Positions 25,237 through 33,265 of a stretch of 45,636 bases of DNA are shown in pieces (position 1 is the stretch's first letter; each line of letters begins with the position of its first letter). Below the pieces are notes generated by a model. It was given only the letters and a program-made list of their open reading frames with translations. It made no database searches and was not told the origin of the DNA. A program made the translations under genes and the position numbers. The stretch comes from a virus. The stretch spans positions 1 through 45,636 of the IMG/VR virus record IMGVR_UViG_3300047380_000731; one strand, given 5' to 3'.

Positions 25237-27066
25237 TTACTTCAATGCTTTTCTATTTCCAGCCTGAACTCTAGTATAAATAGTTCTAGGTACTGGTGTT
25301 TCGTCAAAATTAACACTTAGTGCAGCTTCAGCATTTATTAATGCTTCATCTACTATATCGTCACCATCTCTATCTTGCCATCCACCTCTAAATACTGCAA
25401 CTTCTTCTTTCTCCATAATAATATCTCCCCACTCATCTAAACCTGCTACTGTATATGGTATCTGTGTCGTATCATCGACCTTTACGGTTTGAACCTCTTC
25501 AACTTGCTTAAAGAAAATATACTTTTGCTTTCCATTTCCAATCTCTTCTAAAATAACAGGCTCTTGTGGAACTACAGAAATAGTTTTAGATTCAAAATAA
25601 CCCAACCTTCTAGCAGTTTCTTCGGTCTCAGATATAAATCTAACGTTAACAGCATCCACGCCTTCTATCTCTTCTAAAATATAAATAATATCAGACTTTG
25701 GTAATTTATCCCTTCTAGTAATATTTAAAAGATAATCACTTACCTTCGCTCTAATATCTGTAAATATTTCTTGTTTTGTAAACCCTTCAAAATATCTAAC
25801 ATTAATATCCATACTATATTTTCTAACCTTAGGCTGAACAAACACAACTTCAGTAGTTACCATTTGTTGTCCACTATCCTGTAATACTTTAGACATTTTA
25901 TCATATTCATTTTGGTCAAAAAACATTTCGTTCTCCGGGATAGAAAAATAATCCTGTGACTTTGCTAATTTTCTTTTTACATCCGGCACTGCAAATATGT
26001 AGATAACATTATCATCATCTAAATATTGGTCTGATGTAGTATTATAGGCATCTATATACGAGAATAAACCATATCTTGATAAGAAGTATTCATAATTATC
26101 TGGTGTTGCTAAAACAAAAGATTTACTAGCGAGAGGTGTCATAATTTTAGTAAAATCAGTAGACTCTCTATCTGCTCCCATCTTTGGTGACGAAGTAATA
26201 GTAACATCTAAATATTCATTTAGGTCATGTTCGTTACCTAATGAATCTGTACCATCCGCATCCCATTTTACAGTAAGATCTTGCCCGTCATCTAAATTTC
26301 CAGAAAATCCAACATGTTTAACATATTCTACTTCTATTGCTGACCCTGCAATTGGAACTGCGCCGAACGCACCGTTGCCAAAATACAAATCTATTCCACC
26401 TGAAATTCCTGTTTTTAATAAATAGCCCTTTTCATTATTTAATAAATCATATAACGACTCGTGTTTAGCCCATCGTTCTCCATTAACAGATACGCTAACT
26501 TTAGAATGATCAGTTAAAGATACTGTTTGTATATTAAAGGACTGTAAGTTTTCACCAGTTCCAGTAAAAGTTTGAGATTCAAACTGACCTTGTATAATTG
26601 GAGTAGTAATTTGAGTCATATTAGATTTTTCTAATCTAAATCTATCTTTAGACGTAAGTAATGTATATGTTAAACCATTTACATCAAATTTTAATTCTGC
26701 CCTAGAATCTATATTTAAACCAGTTCCAGCTATTTTACTTAAGTCTGCTCCTGGCTTCCATCTAAATTGAATTTCTCCAGTAGCTGCAAAACCCCTAGTT
26801 GCATCATGTCCAGTAAGCCTAGACATTCCATATATGGATTCTGCCTGTTGTGCTGTATATATGTTTTGTTCTACGAGCGCATCCTCTATATAAAACATTA
26901 TTAACTCATATAACTCAGAAAATACTGAAATTATTTGAGCAAATGGTGATGCCTCGGTAAAAAGCGTATCAGCTCTTTTGTATACCCTTGAGATATATGT
27001 ACGCGAATCTGTTTTAATTTGATTCGCGGTAGCTCTGACGCTTGATAAAAATTTTAATTCTGCCAT
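25237..27066 (-). CDS. 6: Baseplate wedge protein gp6-like (baseplate J family)
   Basis: A 609-residue protein, near T4 gp6 (660). gp6 dimers form the inner ring that clamps the baseplate wedges. The N-terminal helical part (RTYISRVYKRADTLFTEASP; FSELYELIMFYIEDALVEQN) and the mid-region with SIYGMSRLTGHDATRGFAATG match the gp6/gpJ signature of a helix pair followed by a beta domain with a G-rich turn. A later VKHVGFSGNLDDGQDL and a DIRAKVSDYLLNITRRDKLP / SDIIYILEEIEGVDAVNVRF segment match the baseplate J C-terminal ferredoxin-like part. It is directly downstream of the gp25-like gene, which is the usual order. Confidence 0.85.
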   Translation of the reverse strand: MAELKFLSSVRATANQIKTDSRTYISRVYKRADTLFTEASPFAQIISVFSELYELIMFYIEDALVEQNIYTAQQAESIYGMSRLTGHDATRGFAATGEIQFRWKPGADLSKIAGTGLNIDSRAELKFDVNGLTYTLLTSKDRFRLEKSNMTQITTPIIQGQFESQTFTGTGENLQSFNIQTVSLTDHSKVSVSVNGERWAKHESLYDLLNNEKGYLLKTGISGGIDLYFGNGAFGAVPIAGSAIEVEYVKHVGFSGNLDDGQDLTVKWDADGTDSLGNEHDLNEYLDVTITSSPKMGADRESTDFTKIMTPLASKSFVLATPDNYEYFLSRYGLFSYIDAYNTTSDQYLDDDNVIYIFAVPDVKRKLAKSQDYFSIPENEMFFDQNEYDKMSKVLQDSGQQMVTTEVVFVQPKVRKYSMDINVRYFEGFTKQEIFTDIRAKVSDYLLNITRRDKLPKSDIIYILEEIEGVDAVNVRFISETEETARRLGYFESKTISVVPQEPVILEEIGNGKQKYIFFKQVEEVQTVKVDDTTQIPYTVAGLDEWGDIIMEKEEVAVFRGGWQDRDGDDIVDEALINAEAALSVNFDETPVPRTIYTRVQAGNRKALK

Positions 27067-27083
27067 TATTTATTTATCCGTTT

Positions 27084-27440
27084 TTATCTTAGATTTACTT
27101 GAATTAAATACTTATTATTCACAGTAATATCAATAAATGCAATATCCCTTACTTCTCCTTTAAAAAAGTTGACATTTACATTTACATTATATTTTGTAGC
27201 TAATGGACAATACGCAAATATCTGATCTGTAATTGTAGATCTAATTTGATAGTCATTCATACCCATAGAGTAAACCATATCTTCTAAATTACAACCAAAC
27301 CCAGGAGATCCTAAAATATCTCTTCTATTTGTAAATAAGATAGTTTCAATTTGTTGTGTTAATTGTTCTACCTCACCATTCGATTGAACTGTACTCGATT
27401 GGTAATTTGGGTCACCTATGTCTTTAATATAAAAATCCAT
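27084..27440 (-). CDS. 25: Baseplate wedge protein gp25-like (gpW/gp25 family)
   Basis: A 118-residue protein (T4 gp25 has 132). The family core is clear: VEQLTQQIETILFTNRRDIL followed by GSPGFGCNLEDMVYSM. This corresponds to the 'I...l.T..GE...p.fG..l...lf' pattern of gp25/gpW, where the loop carrying the usual Arg-Glu step reads RRDI. The C-terminal strands (VNVNVNFFKGEVRDIAFIDI) match as well. gp25 sits at the centre of each wedge and nucleates sheath polymerisation. It is followed after 17 nt by gp6, the canonical partner. Confidence 0.85.
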   Translation of the reverse strand: MDFYIKDIGDPNYQSSTVQSNGEVEQLTQQIETILFTNRRDILGSPGFGCNLEDMVYSMGMNDYQIRSTITDQIFAYCPLATKYNVNVNVNFFKGEVRDIAFIDITVNNKYLIQVNLR

Positions 27441-27460
27441 TTATATATGTATTCGGCTTA

Positions 27461-28309
27461 TTATGAGTGGAACATCCAATCCACGCCCTCGTCGCCTTTA
27501 ATTTCTTCTATTATCGACTCTAACTCGGTGTCTCCCATGTCTTTAATAGCGTCATAATCAAACTCTACATTACCAGGTAATGCAAATTTAAAGATGCCTA
27601 ACTTAGCACCTAATGATTGTTTTACCCTAGCACTTACATATCTAAAAAATATTTCATCAGAATAAAGTGCGCAATCAGATATAGTTTCGTATACCTGTAA
27701 TATTAAGTCTCCCTTTGGAGTATCTCCCATTATTTTTAACTTACCGTTCAATCTGGCATATTGAAAACTAATAGGGTTCTCTAAAATTTGTCTAGATAGA
27801 TCTGCCATAGAAGCGTTTAAAACGTAATATTGTAGTTCTTCTGCTGCTTCAGCTGGGCCAGAGCCATCGTACATTCCTCTAAATAACATTTTTTCTAAAG
27901 CAAAGTCTTGTCCGCCTTGAAATCTTAAATCTAACCCAGAGCCAGTTCCATTAAAACCAGAACCAGTATCATAAACCCCAAACACAGAATATACAGCGCC
28001 ACCCTCTTCACCATTAACTCCGCTAGGACCTGGTAAATTTAAGCATCTATTCTTTTTAAAGTAATCAGACTCAAATACTTCTTTCGGTACGTGGTAGTAA
28101 TTTTCTTGAACAGAATCTTCATATTGTTTATAGAACCATTTCTTAGCTCTTTTAACTATATTCATAATTTCTTTTTGCGGTAAATTTACAGGAACCATAC
28201 AAGCACCTGTTAAGTCGTCACCTATTTCTGCTAAGAAATCGTTTAAACAATTACCACCAAAGTTTCTTGGACTATCTAAACCGCTAGTACCGCTTCTAAT
28301 TTCACTCAT
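27461..28309 (-). CDS. Virion structural protein, possibly neck or connector (282 aa)
   Basis: The C-terminal third, with YSDEIFFRYVSARVKQSLG followed by FKFALPGNVEFDYDAI and ELESIIEEIK, is a motif set I associate with head-tail connector or neck proteins of T4-type and other large phages: a helix, then 'lPG.v..n', then an acidic helix. The N-terminal part includes IMNIVKRAKKWFYKQYEDSV. The middle is Gly-rich (YDTGSGFNGTGSGLDLRF). A neck role is tentative because it sits beside gp25 rather than with head genes. It lies 2 nt after the amidoligase-like gene. Confidence 0.5.
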   Translation of the reverse strand: MSEIRSGTSGLDSPRNFGGNCLNDFLAEIGDDLTGACMVPVNLPQKEIMNIVKRAKKWFYKQYEDSVQENYYHVPKEVFESDYFKKNRCLNLPGPSGVNGEEGGAVYSVFGVYDTGSGFNGTGSGLDLRFQGGQDFALEKMLFRGMYDGSGPAEAAEELQYYVLNASMADLSRQILENPISFQYARLNGKLKIMGDTPKGDLILQVYETISDCALYSDEIFFRYVSARVKQSLGAKLGIFKFALPGNVEFDYDAIKDMGDTELESIIEEIKGDEGVDWMFHS

Positions 28310-28310
28310 T

Positions 28311-29624
28311 TTATGTTTTAATTTTTTTACTTACAATTACTTCAGTCTCATCAGAAAATCTAGCATGAGGTCCCACGCCACCTTCTCTAAAAATACCACC
28401 TTCCATTTTACCTTTAAAAATACCGTCTTTGCCAAACACATAACAATTTTTTAAAGTACAACTTCCATGTACGTATGATGATTCTACTTTTGAATCCATA
28501 ATTTCAACACCTTTATATAAATTTGATCTAAGTATTTGTGCTCCTGTAACCTTGCCCCCGTAAATTTCCGAGTTTTCAATGTTACCTGAGATTTCACAAT
28601 CTATAAATTCAAAGTCATTTAATAAGTAAGCAGTTTTAAATATACCATCTTTAACTTGAACAACAGAGTAATCGGAGTCATAGTTAATAGTTCCAGATTC
28701 TAAAGATCCTTCTGATAATAATTCTAAGACTTTTTTCTTAAACCTATTCCATTGTACTCTAATAATCTGCTCAGCATCTTGTAAATCTACTAATATATTT
28801 ATCTTAGGCCAATATTTATTTACGGCGGAATAGTCTTTTAACATTTCCATAAGAGGTCTATTTTTATCTAAAATCCTTTTTAATTCTATTTTATTCTCAG
28901 TCGTAAACACTGGACTATAACAAGATCTCCAAACAGCCATAATAAAAGATTCGGCAAGATGCATAATATCATCATACCTTTTTTCATAATCTTTACCTCC
29001 AATATATCTAAACTCTAAATAATTCTTTTGTGCCTTTTCAAAGTTAATGCCATAATATTTAGTATTAGCAAATGTAAAGTTATCTGAACTAATTAAGTTC
29101 TCATTGTAATAGAATGCTTCGTTTTTTGGCATAACCCATTTAATAGATTTAGCGTATGTCGAATTCTCTCTATTGGGGAAATATTTATAGACTCTCTTTT
29201 CATCAAATTCTAAAATAAACTTTAAAATATTCATTTTAGAAACCATATCAATGTCTTCTAAGTAATCTGGGTTAAAAGACATATTTAAGTGGATAGAGGC
29301 ACGGTCAGTTGTATAACCATTCTCTCTAATCCATCCTAACATTTTCATAATAACAACCCTAGCACTCCTATACGGCATAGGACCTGTAACTAATTCAATT
29401 AGCCCAACACCACCAGACATGTCTGGCTCCATTTTAAAAACTTCTGCGCTTGGTTGAAAATCAGAATGAGCTTTATCTTCTAGCTTAATTTTTCTATTTA
29501 AAAGTTTAGATACAGACTCTTTAGTCTCATCCAGTTCTAAATTAGAATAGAATTCAAACTCGATCCCTATCTGACTACCATTAAGGATCGAGCTTCTTTC
29601 TGACTTTTGGTTTAATTTTTGCAT
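28311..29624 (-). CDS. Amidoligase-like enzyme fused to a C-terminal beta-helix (437 aa)
   Basis: Residues about 15-235 match the amidoligase pattern (COOH-NH2 ligases of the glutamine-synthetase-like fold, which join amino groups to peptides or cell-wall components). Visible motifs are SQIGIEFEFYSNL (paired Glu at 22 and 24), KMEPDMSGGVGLIELVTGPM (Glu77), SIHLNMSF (His112) and NYLEFRYIGGKDYEKR (Glu204, Arg206). Residues about 325-420 are short repeats (NDFEFIDCEISGNIENSEIY; DSKVESSYVHGSCTLKNCYV) like a right-handed beta-helix. A GATATATATT motif lies 23 nt before the ATG. It could modify a virion protein or the host peptidoglycan. The substrate is unknown. Confidence 0.6.
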   Translation of the reverse strand: MQKLNQKSERSSILNGSQIGIEFEFYSNLELDETKESVSKLLNRKIKLEDKAHSDFQPSAEVFKMEPDMSGGVGLIELVTGPMPYRSARVVIMKMLGWIRENGYTTDRASIHLNMSFNPDYLEDIDMVSKMNILKFILEFDEKRVYKYFPNRENSTYAKSIKWVMPKNEAFYYNENLISSDNFTFANTKYYGINFEKAQKNYLEFRYIGGKDYEKRYDDIMHLAESFIMAVWRSCYSPVFTTENKIELKRILDKNRPLMEMLKDYSAVNKYWPKINILVDLQDAEQIIRVQWNRFKKKVLELLSEGSLESGTINYDSDYSVVQVKDGIFKTAYLLNDFEFIDCEISGNIENSEIYGGKVTGAQILRSNLYKGVEIMDSKVESSYVHGSCTLKNCYVFGKDGIFKGKMEGGIFREGGVGPHARFSDETEVIVSKKIKT

Positions 29625-29647
29625 ATTAAGAGTATGATATTATCTTT

Positions 29648-29658
29648 CAATATATATC
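29648..29658 (-). promoter_or_regulatory. Late-promoter-like GATATATATTG motif (amidoligase-like gene)
   Basis: The minus strand reads CTTGATATATATTGAAAG, 23 nt before the ATG at 29624 in a short gap after the S1-like gene. It shares the GATATATA core with five other sites. Confidence 0.45.
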
Positions 29659-29675
29659 AAGCTCTTCTTAGATAG

Positions 29676-30968
29676 TTATTGAGGCATCTTTAAAAATACT
29701 TTCATAGCATCTTCGTCTATTCTTGTAATCTGTACAGTAATTTTATCACCAGAACTAAATACCGACATAGTTTCTGGTGTTAGTTCACTAACATGTAACA
29801 ATCCAGTAATGCCATCTTCTATATTTATGAATAAACCATAATCTTTTTTAGACTTTACAATAGCTTCAACTGTAGATGGTATTGTATATTTTTGTGATAT
29901 ATTTAACCATGGATTAACATTTACAACTTCCTTTTGAGTTAATGTTATTTTAGTATTACTAACAATATCTTTAACCTTAAAATTAATAGAGTCCCCGGGC
30001 TTAATTTCTCTTGATTTAAACTTACTTAAAGTTTCTTCATCTAAATCATTATTATGAATCATACCAGTTAAGCATTTGCTAAATTCAACAAATACTCCGT
30101 ATTTAGCAGTACCTGTTACTTTACCAGTCTTTTCTTCTTCTAAAGTTTGCTTTAAATTTTCTATTTCAGTAGGAATTAACGCCTGTAAATATTTCCTATG
30201 TGATACTACTATTGTACCCCTGTCCGGTGAAAAACTAACCGGAACTACATATAATTCTTCCCCAATTATAGATTCAAAATTAGAAAGCTTATTAATACCT
30301 GCTAAAGAACCTGGCATAAAGCATTTAATTCCTTGTACACTTACGGTATATCCTCCGTTCTCAATCATATTATCGACCTTACCAATCCATGCAGTTCTAC
30401 CCTCTTCAATTGCATCTCTAAGATCCATAAAAGTTTTCTGTCTAACACCACCTGAAATACTTCCAGTTAATGTACCTTTAGTTTCTGTAATTAAAACTGC
30501 AGTTTCATCACCAACAGAAGACTGTCGAACTTCTTCAGATTCTTTTCCAAACTTTACATAGACTAACTCTCTATATCCAATATCAACAGTAATCCAAGTA
30601 CTATCAATTGCATATATTATACCTGCGTGAATTTCACCTACAAAAACATTAGGCTTAATATCCTGGCCGTGCGCTTCCATTTTATCGTATAGCTCTTGTG
30701 CATACGGTTCTCTTGAAAATACCTTATCTCCGTTATTTGTCCTAATGTGGGGGTTTGGTTTCCTATAATGAGTCGGGCAAGTACCTTCGTATTTCTCCCA
30801 AAGAAACTCTCCATTTTCGTCGTAAAATTCTGCGTGTGGGTTTTTAGATTCTTGATCTTCGCTAACTTTAGTGTTTGTGTTAGCTTCTTCTTGTGTAACT
30901 GAAGTAGGATCTGCTACAACTACTGTATTGGCGTCATTGCCAATTCTTCTTCTTTTTTTGTCTGACAT
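29676..30968 (-). CDS. Ribosomal protein S1-like protein with four S1 repeats
   Basis: A 430-residue protein. After a basic start (MSDKKRRRIGNDA) and a charged linker, four S1 RNA-binding repeats follow at about 106-175, 192-262, 278-346 and 362-430. The last two are the clearest: GKVTGTAKYGVFVEFSKCL..GMIHNNDL and EAIVKSKKDYGLFINIEDG..GLLHVSEL. Host S1 (six repeats in Proteobacteria) brings mRNA to the 30S subunit. A phage copy could bias translation toward phage mRNA, protect RNA or serve in regulation. It is preceded by the GATATATAATA motif (36 nt upstream) and stands among late genes. An exonuclease or helicase domain is absent, so it is not PNPase- or RNase-type. Confidence 0.85.
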   Translation of the reverse strand: MSDKKRRRIGNDANTVVVADPTSVTQEEANTNTKVSEDQESKNPHAEFYDENGEFLWEKYEGTCPTHYRKPNPHIRTNNGDKVFSREPYAQELYDKMEAHGQDIKPNVFVGEIHAGIIYAIDSTWITVDIGYRELVYVKFGKESEEVRQSSVGDETAVLITETKGTLTGSISGGVRQKTFMDLRDAIEEGRTAWIGKVDNMIENGGYTVSVQGIKCFMPGSLAGINKLSNFESIIGEELYVVPVSFSPDRGTIVVSHRKYLQALIPTEIENLKQTLEEEKTGKVTGTAKYGVFVEFSKCLTGMIHNNDLDEETLSKFKSREIKPGDSINFKVKDIVSNTKITLTQKEVVNVNPWLNISQKYTIPSTVEAIVKSKKDYGLFINIEDGITGLLHVSELTPETMSVFSSGDKITVQITRIDEDAMKVFLKMPQ

Positions 30969-31004
30969 TTATTTTTATTTAAAAGTTATACTATCTTAGT
31001 AACA

Positions 31005-31015
31005 TATTATATATC
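31005..31015 (-). promoter_or_regulatory. Late-promoter-like GATATATAATA motif (S1-like gene)
   Basis: The minus strand reads GTTGATATATAATATG, 36 nt before the ATG at 30968. The core is identical over 11 bases to the motifs at 1576 and 15953. It touches the stop codon of the preceding 700-aa gene. Confidence 0.5.
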
Positions 31016-33116
31016 AACCTATTTTCTTTAAAAAATTATTAATCAATTCTAAGTCTTTTATATCTTTTTGTCTAATAGACTTCTCTGTTAAAATTTTTAT
31101 ACGAGTTCTATTATACTTAAATTGTTTTAATATAGATAATGACATGAATTTCATACCGTAATGATAGAAATAGTTTTCTGGGTTATTTATTATATCCTTA
31201 ATAGAATATCCTAATCTTTCAAACTCTGGTCCATGTAGTCTATTTTCACATCCAAATTCATTAGAATTGTTATGAACGTAACCATCGACATGTAAAAAAT
31301 CTACATCAGATGTGTCTCTAATACCATAGGCTCCTAAAGTTCCACCATTATCAACGCAAAAATTATCATTATTAGTAGGTAACCAGTCATGATATAACTT
31401 TAAACACCTATCGAAAGTAGGTAAACTTTTAATAGTTCGTTGATTAATAAAATCGAAAGTATTTTTATGTTTAATCATGTTTATATGTCGTATACTTTCG
31501 ATATTATATTCTTCTTCAGAAACCTTACAATTGCACTGTTGACCTAAATGTATATGACAATCAGGATCCGAAACGTGAAAGGATGTTTTATCAATTCCTA
31601 ATTTATTTCTTGTGTCATATTTCCATTTTTTTATTTTTTCGTGTAGACGTTCACCAGTAAATATGTATGCTGTAAATTCATCGTTCTGTATCCTTTTATC
31701 AGTCTCTTTAATTAAATTGACTTCCCACCAAGGCTTTCCGTAATGAATTTGGTCAAGTAAATTATACCTACCATTATTATATAATTTTACTTGTACGATC
31801 TCTTTAACTTGTCCAATCGATTTAAGTTCATTAATAATTCTTTGATCGTTTTTCCATAAAAACAAAACTGATATACTTTCTTTGTTCGTTTTAATTATGT
31901 TATATTCACTTTGAGTTTCTTTTAATGATTTTATTATTTCTAGAGATGCTACTTTTAAATTTCCAAAATAAAAATGATTGTTAGGGTTGAAAATAATATC
32001 ATCTCTGTCTTTAGAATATTTTTCAGGTACATACTCATTATGTGATCTAATATCACTATTACCTTGTATGGTATGTGAATTAAAATGTAAGTAATCTAAA
32101 TCTTTACCTTCTCTTAAACCATATATCGAAAGAACAGAACTTCCAGTAATGCAATAATCTTCAATGTCTAAATTATTTTTAATGAGATATTCTTCATAAT
32201 AATTTATTTGTGATTGAAAATTGACATATTTTTCTAACTTTGAATTATTTAAAAAATGAATGCTATTTTCATTAAATAAACATCTTGCTAGACGTAAGGT
32301 TTCTTCAGGAGTATCATTAATATGAACTGAATGGTTTCCGATACTATACACTTTTCGTATTTCTTCTTTAAGTTGTCTAGCGATTTTTAAATCAGATAAA
32401 TTTACTAAGTAAACTACCATTGGAGTAGTTTCATTAGTAAAACATAATCTTGCCTTCTCTCTAAATCCAGCAAAATTATTTGACCAACCTCCTGCCCACG
32501 CTTCTCCTTTATACAGTTGAAGCATATAATTAAACGCACCTGTATTATTAAGCCATATATCCTTTTTATATGAAATTCCACAGTATTTAGAAATAATATT
32601 TTCTACTACAGTTCTACTATGTGTCGCTGCTGGAAATAAACTAATAATAAGATGTTCTTCGGAATTAAGTCTAGCAAGTTCTAATGCAGCAGCGTCTTTA
32701 TACTGCTGAGAAAGGTTTAAGTTATTAAACATTCTATAGTCACATATTTTTTGACCATCTCTATTTAACTCACTTCCGATTTTACACTCAACATGCTTTT
32801 CTAATAAACTCGCGGATGTAACTCTATGTGCTCCATTTAGTAAGAAATCATTATTATCTATTACTACCGGTGACTTTTCCCAATTAAAATTATTATTTTT
32901 TATATCATTAAAAATATTAATAAAATCAGATTTAAAAGCATCGTACGTGTTTTTATTAGGATTGCCGTATTCTTTAAAATTATTCCATAACTTTAAATGC
33001 TCCTTATATGCGTTTTCAGCAAAATCAGATTTAATACCTTTACTATAAAACTTTAAAAATAAATGCTTTATAGGTAAGTCAAATCGATTCCACTTAAATA
33101 ATTTTTTTGCGATCAT
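31014..33116 (-). CDS. ParB-like N-terminus plus two tandem nucleotidyltransferase-like modules (700 aa)
   Basis: Residues about 80-115 (VVIDNNDFLLNGAHRVTSAS) match the ParB/sulfiredoxin-type 'G.HR..A' motif. The rest looks like an internal duplication, unit 1 about 155-400 and unit 2 about 412-690. Corresponding segments are FNYMLQLYKGEAW / YNLLDQIHYGKPW, NHSVHINDTPEE / KTSFHVSDPDCH, NSIHFLNN / FDFINQR, and HFYFGNLKVASLEIIKSLK / YFYHYGMKFMSLSILKQFK. Each unit has a nucleotidyltransferase-fold signature G[GS]-x(11-12)-DhDhLH: GSSVLSIYGLREGKDLDYLH at 325 and GGTLGAYGIRDTSDVDFLH at 591. It could transfer a nucleotide or modify sugar, DNA or protein. The real activity is unknown. It lies in the accessory block with its own motif-bearing leader. 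Confidence 0.6.
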   Translation of the reverse strand: MIAKKLFKWNRFDLPIKHLFLKFYSKGIKSDFAENAYKEHLKLWNNFKEYGNPNKNTYDAFKSDFINIFNDIKNNNFNWEKSPVVIDNNDFLLNGAHRVTSASLLEKHVECKIGSELNRDGQKICDYRMFNNLNLSQQYKDAAALELARLNSEEHLIISLFPAATHSRTVVENIISKYCGISYKKDIWLNNTGAFNYMLQLYKGEAWAGGWSNNFAGFREKARLCFTNETTPMVVYLVNLSDLKIARQLKEEIRKVYSIGNHSVHINDTPEETLRLARCLFNENSIHFLNNSKLEKYVNFQSQINYYEEYLIKNNLDIEDYCITGSSVLSIYGLREGKDLDYLHFNSHTIQGNSDIRSHNEYVPEKYSKDRDDIIFNPNNHFYFGNLKVASLEIIKSLKETQSEYNIIKTNKESISVLFLWKNDQRIINELKSIGQVKEIVQVKLYNNGRYNLLDQIHYGKPWWEVNLIKETDKRIQNDEFTAYIFTGERLHEKIKKWKYDTRNKLGIDKTSFHVSDPDCHIHLGQQCNCKVSEEEYNIESIRHINMIKHKNTFDFINQRTIKSLPTFDRCLKLYHDWLPTNNDNFCVDNGGTLGAYGIRDTSDVDFLHVDGYVHNNSNEFGCENRLHGPEFERLGYSIKDIINNPENYFYHYGMKFMSLSILKQFKYNRTRIKILTEKSIRQKDIKDLELINNFLKKIG

Positions 33117-33126
33117 ATGTTTTTAA

Positions 33127-33173
33127 TTAATGCTGCATAATATATATCACCTTTATTTTAGTTGCAGCATTAA
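33127..33173. repeat. 11-bp perfect inverted repeat in the leader of the 700-aa gene
   Basis: Arms TTAATGCTGCA (33127-33137) and TGCAGCATTAA (33163-33173) are separated by 25 bp. The GATATATATTA motif abuts the proximal arm, so in minus-strand direction the order is arm, motif, arm, ATG. It could be an operator flanking a promoter or an RNA hairpin in the leader (proximal arm 11 nt before the start). Confidence 0.6.
33138..33148 (-). promoter_or_regulatory. Late-promoter-like GATATATATTA motif (700-aa gene)
   Basis: The minus strand reads GGTGATATATATTATGC, 21 nt before the ATG at 33116, enclosed by the 11-bp inverted repeat. It shares the GATATATA core of the window's other putative late promoters. 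Confidence 0.45.
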
Positions 33174-33188
33174 AAAAGCTGGCTTTTC
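33170..33188 (-). terminator. Possible weak terminator hairpin
   Basis: The minus strand reads GAAAAGCCAGCTTTTTTAAT: stem AAAAG/CTTTT with loop CCAG and a run of six T. It would stop minus-strand readthrough coming from the 661-aa gene across the antisense of the 137-aa gene. The stem is short and AT-rich, so efficiency is doubtful. Confidence 0.35.
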
Positions 33189-33210
33189 CTACAAAATAAT
33201 TACCGAATAA

Positions 33211-33256
33211 TTTTTTTATGTCAATTATTTTTCGTATATTAGTACTGTAATTAAAA
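33211..33256 (+). promoter_or_regulatory. Early-type promoter, copy 2 of the 46-bp repeat
   Basis: Matches 1648-1693 at 44 of 46 bases; the two differences are adjacent (GA versus AT after ATGTCA). TATATTAG lies at 33235-33242 and the ATG of the plus-strand gene at 33266. Conservation of the whole stretch between two unrelated downstream genes argues for a promoter rather than gene duplication. Confidence 0.7.
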
Positions 33257-33265
33257 CTAAATAAT

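Noticed and set aside
30076-30561. Plus-strand frame (161 aa) inside the S1-like gene
   Set aside because: Antisense shadow of well-conserved S1 repeats. No promoter or family similarity.
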